NCBI GenBank assembly: GCA_021838445.1
Contig: JAKCDU010000018.1
Span: 1-64,000, forward strand
Source of the DNA: Actinomycetes bacterium
GTDB lineage: Bacteria; Actinomycetota; Acidimicrobiia; Acidimicrobiales; Palsa-688
Reading direction: 5' to 3'
DNA length: 64,000 bases
Each line of letters starts with the position of its first letter. Within the stretch, counting starts at the first letter, position 1. The position numbers and the translations under genes were made by a program. Under the pieces are notes generated by a model. The model was not told where the DNA came from, did not search any database, and saw only the letters and a program-made list of their open reading frames with translations. Of the stretch, positions 53,568-63,739 are shown piece by piece.

Positions 53568-55178
53568 GTGCCATCCAGCGCCGACCGACGGCCGCTCGGC
53601 GAGTACCGGGCCAAGCGGGACTTCGCGCGGACTCCCGAGCCGGCGGGAGGCGCCGAACCGGTCGCCGGCGACGGCGAGCAGCGAGGGTTCGTGGTGCAGC
53701 TTCACCGGGCCCGCCGCCGCCACTACGACTTCCGACTGGAGCTGGGCGGTGTACTGGTCAGCTGGGCCATGCCCAAGGGGCCGAGCCTGGATCCCACGGT
53801 CAAGTCTCTCGCCGTGCACGTGGAGGATCACCCGCTGGAATACCGGGATTTCGAGGGGGTCATCCCCCGCCCCGAGTACGGCGGGGGGGACGTGACGGTA
53901 TGGGATCGCGGGATGTGGACGCCGTCCCCGGGGACCGACCCCGGGCGGGCCCTCGAATCGGGGGAGATCCACTTCGACCTGTACGGGGAGAAGCTGCGCG
54001 GACGCTTCCTGCTGGTCCGGATCCGCGCTGAGAAAGGCCGGGAGCCGTGGTTGATGCTGCACAAGCGCGACGAGTGGTCGGTGGAGGGGTGGAACCCCGA
54101 TGACCACCCGCGGTCGGTCCGCTCCGGCCGTACCAATGAGGAGGTGAGCCGGGACCCCGAGGCCCGGTGGCACCGCGGCCGCCCGCCGAGCCGGGCCGAG
54201 GAGCGCCTGGGTCCTGGCCGCCCCGGGGGTCCACCCCAGCCGCCTCCGTCGGGTCCCACCCCCGAGGAGATGGACGCCCTGAGCCGGCTCGGCCCCGAGG
54301 GGCTCTGGACGCTGCAGGGTCGCGACGTGAAGCTCACCAATCTCGACAAGGTGCTCTTTCCGGCGAGAGCGGGGGAGACCCCCGTGACCAAGCGGGACCT
54401 CATCGCCTATTACGCGGCGGTCGCCGCTTACATGCTTCCCCACCTCGAGGCCCGACCGGTGAACCTGCACCGCTTCCCCAACGGGTCGGACCGGCCCGGC
54501 TTCTGGCACAAGCAGGCTCCGGCTCACGCACCGGAGTGGATCACCAAATGGAACTACGGCCAAGTCCCCTACTTCGTGGTCGACAGCGTCGCGTCACTGG
54601 TGTGGATGGCCAACTACGGGGCTTTGGAACTGCACCCGTGGACCTCGAAGGTGCCCGATGTCGACCAGCCCACCTGGGCTCTGATCGATATCGACCCCGG
54701 GAGTGGAACCAGTCCCGGGGAGGTGCTGGTGCTGGCCCGGTTGTTCCGGGCCGGTCTTGACCATCTCGGTGTCAACGCGTCGGCCAAGGTCACCGGCCAG
54801 CGCGGTATCCACATCTACGTGCCGATCCGCTCGGGGTACAGCTTCCATCAGACCAGCCAGTGGGTCGAGAAGCTGTCGAGGGCGGTCGGTGCCACTGTGC
54901 CCGACCTGGTGAGCTGGACCTGGCAGAAGTCGGCGCGGGGAGGGCGAGCCCGCCTCGACTACACCCAGAACGCTCTCAACAAGACCCTGGTGGCTCCTTA
55001 CAGCACCCGGCCCGCCGCCGGAGCCCCGGTGTCCGCCCCGATCGCCTGGGACGAACTCGATGACGATTCGCTGACCAGCGACCGCTGGACGGTCCGGTCG
55101 CTTCCCGCCCGATTGGCCCAGGTAGGGGACCTCTGGGCCGGCGTGGCTAGCCGGCCGCAGAGTCTCCCCGACCTGTGA
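53568..55178 (+). CDS. LigD-like protein: 3'-phosphoesterase plus polymerase/primase domains, no ligase domain
   Basis: RGFVVQLHRARRRHYDFRLELGGVLVSWAMPKGPSLDP (PE) then VKLTNLDKVLFPARAGETPVTKRDLIAYY... TALIDIDPGSGT-like ... SAKVTGQRGIHIYVPI (Pol). Confidence 0.9.
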   Translation: MPSSADRRPLGEYRAKRDFARTPEPAGGAEPVAGDGEQRGFVVQLHRARRRHYDFRLELGGVLVSWAMPKGPSLDPTVKSLAVHVEDHPLEYRDFEGVIPRPEYGGGDVTVWDRGMWTPSPGTDPGRALESGEIHFDLYGEKLRGRFLLVRIRAEKGREPWLMLHKRDEWSVEGWNPDDHPRSVRSGRTNEEVSRDPEARWHRGRPPSRAEERLGPGRPGGPPQPPPSGPTPEEMDALSRLGPEGLWTLQGRDVKLTNLDKVLFPARAGETPVTKRDLIAYYAAVAAYMLPHLEARPVNLHRFPNGSDRPGFWHKQAPAHAPEWITKWNYGQVPYFVVDSVASLVWMANYGALELHPWTSKVPDVDQPTWALIDIDPGSGTSPGEVLVLARLFRAGLDHLGVNASAKVTGQRGIHIYVPIRSGYSFHQTSQWVEKLSRAVGATVPDLVSWTWQKSARGGRARLDYTQNALNKTLVAPYSTRPAAGAPVSAPIAWDELDDDSLTSDRWTVRSLPARLAQVGDLWAGVASRPQSLPDL

Positions 55179-55187
55179 GTGGGACGG

Positions 55188-55337
55188 TCACACGACCGTT
55201 CTACCCCGTCCGGCGTGACGCCCGAAGAGGAATATGACCGCCAGAATGACGATGAGGAAGAGCAGGGGGTGGACGGTTATGCCCAGTACCACCGCCACCG
55301 CTGTTATGAGCAGGGCAATGAGGATGTCGAAGAGCAT
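55188..55337 (-). CDS. Small hydrophobic protein
   Basis: MLFDILIALLITAVAVVLGITVHPLLFLIVILAVIFLFGRHAGRGRTVV. Confidence 0.55.
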   Translation of the reverse strand: MLFDILIALLITAVAVVLGITVHPLLFLIVILAVIFLFGRHAGRGRTVV

Positions 55338-55936
55338 TTGACCCAACCTTTCGGTAATGCAACTGAAGTGGTGCTCGTCGCAATCCCTTCCCAAACCGGA
55401 CAGGAGTCAATCGCCGCCCTGCGTTCGGTGGCCGGCCAAGAGGGGCTCGTCGGCCGTCCCGGCGGGGGCTCAGCGGCCGGCCGGAAAGGGGATCAGATGC
55501 CGGCCGGGTTGGCGTAGAAGCGAAGTACCGGGGTGGTGGGGACGGAGTCGGTCAGGTCGATGACCGGGGGCCTGACCGGGGATGGCGCACGGGTCGGCTG
55601 AACGACCGGCGGTTCGAGGGAGCCAGCGTCGCCGTCCCAGCGGAAATCCGCGGCGGGGCGGTTCGATTCTTCGTCCGTGGGACCATCTTCGAGTTTCCCA
55701 GCTTGATCCACCGCGACCCCTGCTTCGTCTACGCGCCCGCAACCATCGTCATCGCCCGCACCCACAGCCGAGCCAATCTCGCCCCAAGAGTCGGTCAACT
55801 GCTTCCTCGATCTCAGCGGACATCAGCATGCCATCTTTTCCTCGTCAGGCCCCGAGAAGGGCTTTCAAGTGAACAACAGGTTAACTAGAGTTGTCTTCAG
55901 GGTAAACATCTTCGGTCAGCAGAGGAGGGGGTCCCC

Positions 55937-56140
55937 GTGAGCATTCTGGACAGAACGAGCGAACCGGCCGTAGCTGCGGCCTCGTGGGTGGACCACTCGG
56001 AGGCCTGGACCGACCTGGTCGACCGACTGCAGGACGGGCTGACGACCGTCGTTCCCGCCGCCAATCCGGATGAGCTGCGCTGCCACTGGGAGCGTGATTC
56101 GGCCCGGGGCGGGATGATCTGCTCGTGGACCACGCGCTGA
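55937..56140 (+). CDS. Small hypothetical protein
   Basis: GTG start with GGAGGGGG ribosome-binding site; MSILDRTSEPAVAAASWVDHSEAWTDLVDRLQDGL... Confidence 0.55.
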   Translation: MSILDRTSEPAVAAASWVDHSEAWTDLVDRLQDGLTTVVPAANPDELRCHWERDSARGGMICSWTTR

Positions 56141-56164
56141 TCGCTTCGCCGGCCTCGTAGTCGA

Positions 56165-57028
56165 TCAGTTGCGTAGGGCGGCGAGGACCGCCAGCGCCGA
56201 CGCCAGTTCGGCCACGGAGTCGGCGGGAACCCCGACGGCGAGACGGTCCACGCCGGCGTCGGCGCATTCCGACGCCACCCGGCGCAGATGGGTGAGCGCC
56301 TCCCGGTCCTGCGAGTACCAGGGCCCGCTGCGCTGACCGGCCATCTCGACCACAGTGACCGAGGGGCGCATGGGGTCGCACGCCTCCTTCAGCCGCACGA
56401 TCTGCTCGCCGATCCCGGGCTGGTACAGCGGGTACCAGCCGTCTCCCAGTTGGGCCACGTCGGCGAAGGTCGACGGGCCGGCGGCGGCGCCGATGAGGAC
56501 CGGCGGTCGGGGCTTCTGCACGGGCTTGGGCAGCGACCAGCTCTCGCTGAAGCGGACGAGCTCGCCATCGAAGGCGGTGGTCTCCTCGCTCCACAGCCGC
56601 TCCAGCACCGCCAGCTTCTCCCTGAACGCCTGTCGCTTCCTGGCCGGGTCGATCCCGTTGTTCAGCATCTCGAGGCGGTTCCAGCCGTAGCCCACACCGA
56701 CGTCTACCCGACCCCCCGAGACGACGTCCACACTGGCCACCGCCTTGGCCAGTTCGAGGGGGTTGCGCTCGGCGACCAGCAGCACGCCGGCGCCCAGGCG
56801 GATGGTTCGGGTCACCGCGGCTGCCACCGACAGTTGCACGAAAGGGTCGAGGAACCGCTTGTAGAACTCCGGCAGCCCCGAGGGGTAGGCCGGGTGCGAG
56901 GTGGCCACCGGGGTGTGGGTGTGCTCCCCGATGAAGAGCCCGTCGAGGCCGTGCTCCTCCACCATCGGGGCCACCGTGGCCATGGGCAGGGTGGTGTCGT
57001 TGAGGATCAGATTGGCCGAAATGCGCAC
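56165..57028 (-). CDS. LLM-class F420-dependent oxidoreductase
   Basis: EEHGLDGLFIGEHTHTPVA... GRVDVGVGYGWNRLEMLNNGID. Confidence 0.9.
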   Translation of the reverse strand: MRISANLILNDTTLPMATVAPMVEEHGLDGLFIGEHTHTPVATSHPAYPSGLPEFYKRFLDPFVQLSVAAAVTRTIRLGAGVLLVAERNPLELAKAVASVDVVSGGRVDVGVGYGWNRLEMLNNGIDPARKRQAFREKLAVLERLWSEETTAFDGELVRFSESWSLPKPVQKPRPPVLIGAAAGPSTFADVAQLGDGWYPLYQPGIGEQIVRLKEACDPMRPSVTVVEMAGQRSGPWYSQDREALTHLRRVASECADAGVDRLAVGVPADSVAELASALAVLAALRN

Positions 57029-59475
57029 TAGCGCTCCTCCCGATTGGTGACCAGCACTCCGGCGCCGACCAGGTCTGACATTGAAGCGGTGTCGATCCCG
57101 AGCAGCGAGGCACAGATCTGCGCGGTGTGCTCGCCGATGACGGGAGCCGGGCCGCAGCGCGGTGAACCCATGCGCGTCCCGGTGAAGGCGGTGCCCTCCA
57201 CGATCAGCGGACCACATCCGGGCTGCTCCAGCCCGGTCGGGTAGCCCCGCCCGGCGAAGACGGGATGGTCGATCTCGAGGCGGGGGTGCACGGCCCGCCC
57301 GGCCGCCACACCGGCGGCTTGGAGGCGGCCCTCGATCTCGCCACCGTCCTGATCGCGCAGCCACGAGGCGAGGAGCCGGTCGATGTCGTCGCGGTGCTCG
57401 AGCCGACCGGTCGCACCCCGCCAGGCCGGCCGATCGGGGACGGCGCCATCGGAGACGCCGAGCAGGGCCCGCCAGGCGTCGTCACCGGTCACGGTCAGCG
57501 CCAGCCAGGTCTCGTCGCCACCCTGGTCGTCGGCACAGCGGTACAGGCCCCAGGGGGCGTGCTCCCGGCTGCGGTTACCCGTGGGCTGGAGGGTCCCGGG
57601 GTTCAGGCTCTCGGCGGCCAGCAGGTCGCCCAGGAGGAACGACACCACTTCGAACTGCGCCAGGTCGATGTGGTAGCCGGTGCCGGTGAGCCGCCGGGCC
57701 CGGACCGCGGCCAGGGCAGCCAGCGCCACCAGCCGCCCGGCCAGATGGTCGGGGTGGATGGACATGACCCCCCTGGGGGCGTCCGGTCCGTGGGACCACA
57801 GCCAGGTGAGACCGCCGGCGGCGCGGGCGCTCGGACCGTAGCCTTTGCGCGCCGCCCAGGGCCCCCGGTTGCCGTAGAGCTGGGTGCTCACCATGATCGC
57901 CGCCGGGTGGGCGGCGTGCACCGCGTCCCATCCGAGCCCGAGCCGCTCGATGACGCCGGTGGCGTTGTTCTCGAGGATCACGTCCACCGAGGGCAGGAGT
58001 TGTCGCACCAGGCGGCGCCCCTCCGCGTCGCCCAGGTCGACTCCGAAGCCCAGCTTGCCGCGGGCCACGGTGGCGAAGGCCGGGTTCATCTCCCCGCCCA
58101 TCACCATCCGCTGGAAGTCCGGCCGGCGGGGGTGCTCCAACTTGATGACCTCGGCGCCCCATTCACCGAGGAGCCGCGCCGCCTCGGGGACGGCGACGCC
58201 GGAGCCGATCTCGAGGATGCGCAGCCCCGCGAGGGGAAGGGTGGCACCCGCAGCGGTACCTCCGGCGGCACGACCGGTGCCGGTGGTGCCGGTGGTGCCG
58301 GTGGTGCCGGTGGTGCCGGTGGGGGCGGTGGCGTCGGGGGCGGGCCGCGGGCCCGGTCGCGCCGGCCAACTCGGGGGGTTGCCCGCATCGGCCGGGCGGA
58401 AGTCGACCCTTTCGCCGTTGACGCTGAACAGACCCGACTGCAGCCGGCACCGGCCCTCGGCAAGGCCGACCTCGGTGAAGGTCCGGCGGGCGGCCACGTG
58501 CTCATTGCCGAGCACCTCGGCCGGGGTCAGCACAGCGGTCACCCGTACCCCGGCCCGGTCCGCGTCGGCGGCCACTTCGGCTCGGGTGCGCGACGCGAAC
58601 ATGGAGGGGAGCCGGGCCATGACCAGCTCCCGCTGCTCGGGTCCGAGCATGGGCTGCTGCCAGTCCGGGCCCGTCCACTCCGGTGGCGAGCCCATCCACG
58701 CGATCAGGCTGCGCCAGTCCGCCGGAGACATCGGCAGCACTATCCGGGCCAGGCCGTCACGGCAGGGGAACAGCGGGTACAGACCGGCCCCCCACCGGGC
58801 CTGATCGCTGTGGTTCTGGCTCCACAGAGGAAGGGCCATGTCGGTGCACCCGGCGAGCGCCAGGACCGACGAGACATCTACCAGCTCGCCCCGGCCGTCA
58901 TCCCCGGCCCGGTGCAGGGCGATGAGACCGGCGAGCAGCGCGACGATGGCTCCTACGTCCTCGCAGTAGCCACCAGGGGCGGACACCGGAGGCAGCTCCG
59001 GCACGCCCGACCGGTAGACCACCCCGGCCAGGCTCTGAGCCACCAGTTCGCTGGCTGACCAGCCGGCCGCCGGCCCGGCGAGACCGAATGGCGTCACCGA
59101 CACCACCACCAGGTGGGGGTGTCGTTCGGCCAGCTCGGCTGCCGACCACCCGGCGAGCCCCGCCGCCCATCCCCCGGCCACGAGCGCCAGATCGGCGCCG
59201 GCGAGGAGGCCGTCCACCGTGCCCCGATCGTCGGGCCGGTCAGGGTCGGCCGACACGATCAGCTTGCCGCCATTACGAAAAGTGTGGTGCAGGCTGGTGC
59301 CGTCGGGTCCGACCGGGCCCCGACGGCGACCCCGCCCGCCGTCGGGCGGCTCGACGCGGACCACTTCGCCACCGAGATCGGCCAGGGCCCGGCCGGCCAT
59401 GGACCCGTAATCGTCGGTCAGGTCGACGGCGCGCACATCTGCGAGCAGAAAGGCGCAGTTCGCATCGATGGCCAA
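57028..59475 (-). CDS. Tandem-fused CaiB/BaiF (family III) CoA-transferase
   Basis: Two family III N-terminal-type modules: VRAVDLTDDYGSMAGRALADLGGEVVRVEPPDG and LRILEIGSGVAVPEAARLLGEWGAEVIKLEHPRRPD; start near TTG 59475. Confidence 0.87.
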   Translation of the reverse strand: MAIDANCAFLLADVRAVDLTDDYGSMAGRALADLGGEVVRVEPPDGGRGRRRGPVGPDGTSLHHTFRNGGKLIVSADPDRPDDRGTVDGLLAGADLALVAGGWAAGLAGWSAAELAERHPHLVVVSVTPFGLAGPAAGWSASELVAQSLAGVVYRSGVPELPPVSAPGGYCEDVGAIVALLAGLIALHRAGDDGRGELVDVSSVLALAGCTDMALPLWSQNHSDQARWGAGLYPLFPCRDGLARIVLPMSPADWRSLIAWMGSPPEWTGPDWQQPMLGPEQRELVMARLPSMFASRTRAEVAADADRAGVRVTAVLTPAEVLGNEHVAARRTFTEVGLAEGRCRLQSGLFSVNGERVDFRPADAGNPPSWPARPGPRPAPDATAPTGTTGTTGTTGTTGTGRAAGGTAAGATLPLAGLRILEIGSGVAVPEAARLLGEWGAEVIKLEHPRRPDFQRMVMGGEMNPAFATVARGKLGFGVDLGDAEGRRLVRQLLPSVDVILENNATGVIERLGLGWDAVHAAHPAAIMVSTQLYGNRGPWAARKGYGPSARAAGGLTWLWSHGPDAPRGVMSIHPDHLAGRLVALAALAAVRARRLTGTGYHIDLAQFEVVSFLLGDLLAAESLNPGTLQPTGNRSREHAPWGLYRCADDQGGDETWLALTVTGDDAWRALLGVSDGAVPDRPAWRGATGRLEHRDDIDRLLASWLRDQDGGEIEGRLQAAGVAAGRAVHPRLEIDHPVFAGRGYPTGLEQPGCGPLIVEGTAFTGTRMGSPRCGPAPVIGEHTAQICASLLGIDTASMSDLVGAGVLVTNREER
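58276..58320. repeat. 5x GGTGCCGGT in-frame tandem repeat
   Basis: Encodes the Thr-Gly-Thr linker between the two CoA-transferase modules on the minus strand. Confidence 0.9.
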
Positions 59476-59638
59476 GCTCCATCCCCTTCGCGCCGGGGCG
59501 GCGCCCCGAGGTGGCCGCGATGGTAACCGTGGACGCCGAGCCGCGACCGACCGCAGGGCCAGGTGAGGGGACGATCGGCCCTTTACCGGTGGCCGGCGGC
59601 GGTCCAAAGTGGGAGGCAGTGATCGATCGATTGAGGTG

Positions 59639-60697
59639 ATGGTGATGCGTGCGTTGCGTCTGCTCGAGTGGAAGACCGAACCCGAGATCGTCGAGGTCGA
59701 AGATCCCCACCCCGGTCCGGGGCAGGTGGTCATCCGGGTGGGGGGAGCCGGGGCCTGCCACTCGGACCTGCACCTGATGCACGACTTCGGTGGCGACACG
59801 CTTCCGTGGGGTCCCCCCTTCACCCTCGGCCACGAGAACGCCGGTTGGGTCCACGAGCTGGGCGAGGGGGTCACCCACCTGCGGGTGGGGCAAGCCGTGG
59901 CGGTCTACGGCCCGTGGGGTTGCGGCACCTGCGCCCGCTGCCAGCTCGGGATCGAGATCTACTGCGACAATCCGGCCGGGGCGCCGGTGCCCGGAGGGGG
60001 CGGCGGCCTCGGTCTCGACGGCGGCATGGCCGAGTACCTCCTCGTCCCCTCCGCCCGCCACCTGCTGGTCCTGCCCGAAGGGCTCGACCCGGTGCGCGCC
60101 GCCCCACTGACCGATGCCGGCCTGACCCCGTACCACGCGGTGCGCCGCTCTTGGCCCAAACTGGCGCCGGGTGCCACCGCCGTGGTGATCGGCGTGGGCG
60201 GCCTGGGGCACCTGGCGGTGCAGATACTGAAGCAGACCACGGCGGCCCGGGTGGTGGCGGTGGACACGAGGCGCGAGGCGCTCGATCTGGCGACGGCGCT
60301 CGGCGCCGATACGACAGTGCTCGCCGGTGGGCAGGCCGCCGAGGAGATCCGGGCCGCCACCCATGGGATGGGCGCCGACGTGGTCCTCGATCTGGTCGGT
60401 TCGGACGACACCCTGCGGCTCGGCGCAGCCGTTTCCCGTCCCCTCGGTGACCTGACGCTGGTCGGCATCGCCGGGGGCAGCTTGCCCTTCTCCTTCTTCT
60501 CCCAGCCCTACGAGGTGTCGCTGCAGACGACCTACTGGGGGACGAGACCGGAGTTGGTGGAGGTGCTCGACCTGGGGGCGCGCCGTCTGCTGCAACCGCG
60601 GATCACCACCGTCGGCCTCGACGACGCCCTCGACGCCTACCGGCGGATGGCCGCCGGCCAGGTGGAGGGAAGGGTGGTGGTGGTCCCGACCAGTTGA
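59639..60697 (+). CDS. Zn-dependent alcohol dehydrogenase
   Basis: GACHSDLHLMHDF... GHENAGWVHELGEGV... GCGTCARCQLGIEIYC. Confidence 0.93.
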   Translation: MVMRALRLLEWKTEPEIVEVEDPHPGPGQVVIRVGGAGACHSDLHLMHDFGGDTLPWGPPFTLGHENAGWVHELGEGVTHLRVGQAVAVYGPWGCGTCARCQLGIEIYCDNPAGAPVPGGGGGLGLDGGMAEYLLVPSARHLLVLPEGLDPVRAAPLTDAGLTPYHAVRRSWPKLAPGATAVVIGVGGLGHLAVQILKQTTAARVVAVDTRREALDLATALGADTTVLAGGQAAEEIRAATHGMGADVVLDLVGSDDTLRLGAAVSRPLGDLTLVGIAGGSLPFSFFSQPYEVSLQTTYWGTRPELVEVLDLGARRLLQPRITTVGLDDALDAYRRMAAGQVEGRVVVVPTS

Positions 60698-60740
60698 CCG
60701 CCGCCGCCGGCCCACCCCGTTCGAGCCCCCGGCGCGCTGC

Positions 60741-61661
60741 TCAGGTGGTGTAGTGGCCGGCTTCGATGTCTTCGAGCAGGGTCGGCCCGGTGGGCTCCCA
60801 ACCGAGCAGCTGCCGGGTCGCATCGGAAGCGGCCGAGAGGTCATTACCAGCGAAGAGCCCCAGGAAGCCGAAGTGGTCGAGGGCCTGATCGGGTGGCACC
60901 GACGCCGCCGATACCCCGAGTCGGCGCCCTATGGCATTTGCGATGTCGCGGAACGCCACGGCGTCCTCGGCGGTGGCGTGCAGTACGGCGCCCGGAAAGG
61001 CGGACTCGGCGGCCAGGCGAACCAGGCGGGCGGCATCTGACACGTGCACCGCCGACCAGACGTTGGTGCCATCGCCGACGTAGCCCGAGACCCCCTTGCG
61101 GCGGGCGACGTCGACGAACGTGGCGATGAAACCTTCGTCGCCTCGGCCGTGCACGGTGGGGGCGAAGCGCACCACTGAGGACCGCACACCGGTTCCGGCC
61201 AGGGACAGGGCCAACAGCGAGTTGGTGAAGCGCCCCATGAGGGGTGTGCCGCGGATGGCCTCGGGCGGCATCAGGCCGTCGGTTTCGACGGCTGGGCGTC
61301 CGGTGGCGAGACCGGCCACCCCGGACGCGATGACGAGCGGGCGGTCCGAGCCGGCCAGAGCCTGGCCCATGGCCTCCACCGCCCGCCGGTCGGTGGAGGC
61401 GGCCCCGGCAAAGTCGCCCTGCTCGAAGGCCACTTGGTGGTTGAAGGCGAGATGGATGACCCCGTCCGAGTCGGCCGCCGCGGCGGCCAGGCCGGCAGTG
61501 TCGTCCAGGTCGCCGCCCAGGGGGACGGCGCCGGCGGACCGGATGCGATCGGCCGATTCATCGGAGCGGGCCAAGCCCACCACGTCGTGGCCTGATGCGC
61601 GCAGTTCCGGGATGACGGCGGAGCCGATCCAGCCGGACGCGCCGGTGACGAAGAACTTCAT
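60741..61661 (-). CDS. NAD-dependent epimerase/SDR family protein
   Basis: [45 protein letters not shown]. Confidence 0.92.
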   Translation of the reverse strand: MKFFVTGASGWIGSAVIPELRASGHDVVGLARSDESADRIRSAGAVPLGGDLDDTAGLAAAAADSDGVIHLAFNHQVAFEQGDFAGAASTDRRAVEAMGQALAGSDRPLVIASGVAGLATGRPAVETDGLMPPEAIRGTPLMGRFTNSLLALSLAGTGVRSSVVRFAPTVHGRGDEGFIATFVDVARRKGVSGYVGDGTNVWSAVHVSDAARLVRLAAESAFPGAVLHATAEDAVAFRDIANAIGRRLGVSAASVPPDQALDHFGFLGLFAGNDLSAASDATRQLLGWEPTGPTLLEDIEAGHYTT

Positions 61662-61681
61662 GGTGACACTCCTTGATCGGG

Positions 61682-61708
61682 GGTTGATGTCAGCTTATGA
61701 CGTCAACC
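61682..61708. promoter_or_regulatory. Operator candidate between SDR and TetR genes
   Basis: GGTTGATGTCA-GCTTA-TGACGTCAACC, 10/11 inverted repeat; related half-sites downstream (TGATGTCAG, CTGTCAAC). Confidence 0.65.
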
Positions 61709-61740
61709 TACCCGTGATGTCAGTAACTGTCAACAGTAGT

Positions 61741-62346
61741 ATGGGCGGCGTGGGACGTTGGGAGCCGAACAGCCGGGGCCGTTTGCAGGCCGCCGCGCTG
61801 ACCCTGTTCGCTGAACGGGGTTTCGACCAGACGACCACGGCGGAGATCGCCGCCCGGGCCGGGGTGACCGAGCGCACCTTCTTCCGTCACTTCGCCGATA
61901 AGCGGGAGGTGCTCTTCGGGGGACACGAGGAGCTGCGCAATCGCATCGTGGCGGCCGTCGCCGAGGCTCCCGCCCCCGCTGGTCCCCTCGACGCGGTCAT
62001 GGCCGGGCTGGAGTCGGCGGCCGGGATGCTGGGGCAGTTCCCCCGGGAGCTGTCGTGGCGGCGCCAGACGGTCATCGCTTCCAACCCAGAGCTGCGCGAG
62101 CGGGAGCTGGCCAAACTCGCCGACTACGCCGCCGCGGTTGCCGGGGTGCTACGCGACCGGGGGGTGAAGGACCCAGCTGCCGTCCTGGCCGCCGAGGTTG
62201 GCATGACGGTGATGCGCGTCGCCCTCGAGCGCTGGGCCGGAGGGGCCGACGGTCGGCCACTGGTCGATGTGATGAACGACTGCATGTCCGAGATGAGCGC
62301 GGTTACGGCCGCCGCCCGATCGGAGGCCGGAGACCGGTCCGGCTAG
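61741..62346 (+). CDS. TetR-family regulator
   Basis: [47 protein letters not shown]. Confidence 0.93.
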   Translation: MGGVGRWEPNSRGRLQAAALTLFAERGFDQTTTAEIAARAGVTERTFFRHFADKREVLFGGHEELRNRIVAAVAEAPAPAGPLDAVMAGLESAAGMLGQFPRELSWRRQTVIASNPELRERELAKLADYAAAVAGVLRDRGVKDPAAVLAAEVGMTVMRVALERWAGGADGRPLVDVMNDCMSEMSAVTAAARSEAGDRSG

Positions 62347-62440
62347 ACCCCACGCGGGCCGGTCCCGGGTCGGGGCGCCCGGCCCCGATGGTTCGGCTAC
62401 CTGACGAGCGGTGGGAGCGGCAAAGCCACGCCCGACCCCG

Positions 62441-63739
62441 CTACCGGTCCTCGAACTCGTAGACGGGGCGCACTCTGCTGTGGACCTCGCCGGGGATGGA
62501 ATGAAGGGTGGCCAGGTCCGGCGCCGCGCCCTGCACGCCGAGGACGTACTCGAAGAAGCCCCGGCGCCAATCGAGGTCGTCTCCCCCCACCTTGTTGGTC
62601 GCCACCCTGGTCACGCCAGGGATCGTCGCGGCATCCGACACCCCCTCGACCGCCACCAGCCGGCGTGCCCCGACCGGAGGTTGGAGGAAGTACTCGAACT
62701 GGTAGGGGCCGACTCCGGCCAGGGCCGGGTCGATCACCGGGGCGCGGGACGGGTCGAACGCGTGAGCCCCGCCCAGCGCGCTGCGGACCGTCAGCTCCAC
62801 GAGCGGAACCCCGGCCGAGCGGTAGAGATCGGACATCCCTCGGCCGGCCATGCGCCCGTTGACCTCGATGACCCGCAGGCCGGCGTCGGTGAGCTTCAGC
62901 TCGGTGTGGGTCGACCCCCACGACACGCCCAGAGCGGTGGCGGCCCGGGCGGCGAGGGTGGCGGCCTCCTCCCATGCGTCGAGCTGGATGGGGGCGGGAA
63001 GCACGTCCCCGGTCTCGCGGAAGGGAGGGGCCAGCGGGAACTTGGCCATGACGCCGATGGTGGTCGGCTCACCGTCGGTGAAGACGGTCTCCACCGACAG
63101 GAAGTCTCCGAGAGGTGACCAGGGCACCTCCCTCGGTGGGAGCAACCGGCCCTCGACCACGAAGTCCTCGTCCACCCCTCCCGCGGCCGCCGCGGTGAGG
63201 TGCTCAACCACTTCGCGTGAATCGGCCACCGCGGCGGTTTGGCGGCTCGCCGCGCTAGCCACGGGCTTTACCACCGCCGGCCAAATCATCCCCGCCAGCT
63301 GCGCCGCCAGTTGGTCCGGGGGCGACTTTGGTGACACGCGAACCACCGGGGGCGTGGGGATGTCCGCGGCCCGCAGGGCGCTCCGCTGAAGGTACTTGTC
63401 GGTGAGCCGCTGGGCTGTAGCCGAGGTGTGCGAGGGGAGGCCCAGGCCCAGGGCCAGTTGGCTGGTCAACTCCAGGTCCGAATCGTTGAATGTCACGATG
63501 CCGTCGAGGTGAAGGTCGGCCAGCCGCTGGCAGACCGTCGCGGGGTCAACCTCCTGGGCGTCCACCACCGGCCCGAGGCGGGACATGATCCTACGATCGG
63601 GTTCGGCCAGCGGGCGGCTGACCACCCAGATCAGATCGCAGAAGTGGCTTACCGCGTCGCGCAGGCGGAACGTCCCCGACGAGCCCACGCCGAAGACGAC
63701 CGCCAGCCTGGGCCGCCTGTCCGTACCCGCTTCGGCCAC
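62441..63739 (-). CDS. ATP-grasp domain protein
   Basis: GLGLPSHTSATAQRLTDKYLQRSALRAADIPTPPVVRV... PAVVKPVASAASRQTAAVADS... LRVIEVNGRMAGRGMSDLYRSAG. Confidence 0.85.
   Translation of the reverse strand: MAEAGTDRRPRLAVVFGVGSSGTFRLRDAVSHFCDLIWVVSRPLAEPDRRIMSRLGPVVDAQEVDPATVCQRLADLHLDGIVTFNDSDLELTSQLALGLGLPSHTSATAQRLTDKYLQRSALRAADIPTPPVVRVSPKSPPDQLAAQLAGMIWPAVVKPVASAASRQTAAVADSREVVEHLTAAAAGGVDEDFVVEGRLLPPREVPWSPLGDFLSVETVFTDGEPTTIGVMAKFPLAPPFRETGDVLPAPIQLDAWEEAATLAARAATALGVSWGSTHTELKLTDAGLRVIEVNGRMAGRGMSDLYRSAGVPLVELTVRSALGGAHAFDPSRAPVIDPALAGVGPYQFEYFLQPPVGARRLVAVEGVSDAATIPGVTRVATNKVGGDDLDWRRGFFEYVLGVQGAAPDLATLHSIPGEVHSRVRPVYEFEDR

Noticed and set aside
55493-55798. 101-aa minus-strand ORF (MTDSWGEIGSAVG...)
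   Set aside because: Composition is plausible, but there is only a TTG start, no clear RBS and no recognised family; not supported enough to list as a gene.
58276-58320. CRISPR-like or mobile repeat
   Set aside because: Contiguous in-frame 9-bp units without spacers; it is a coding minisatellite.
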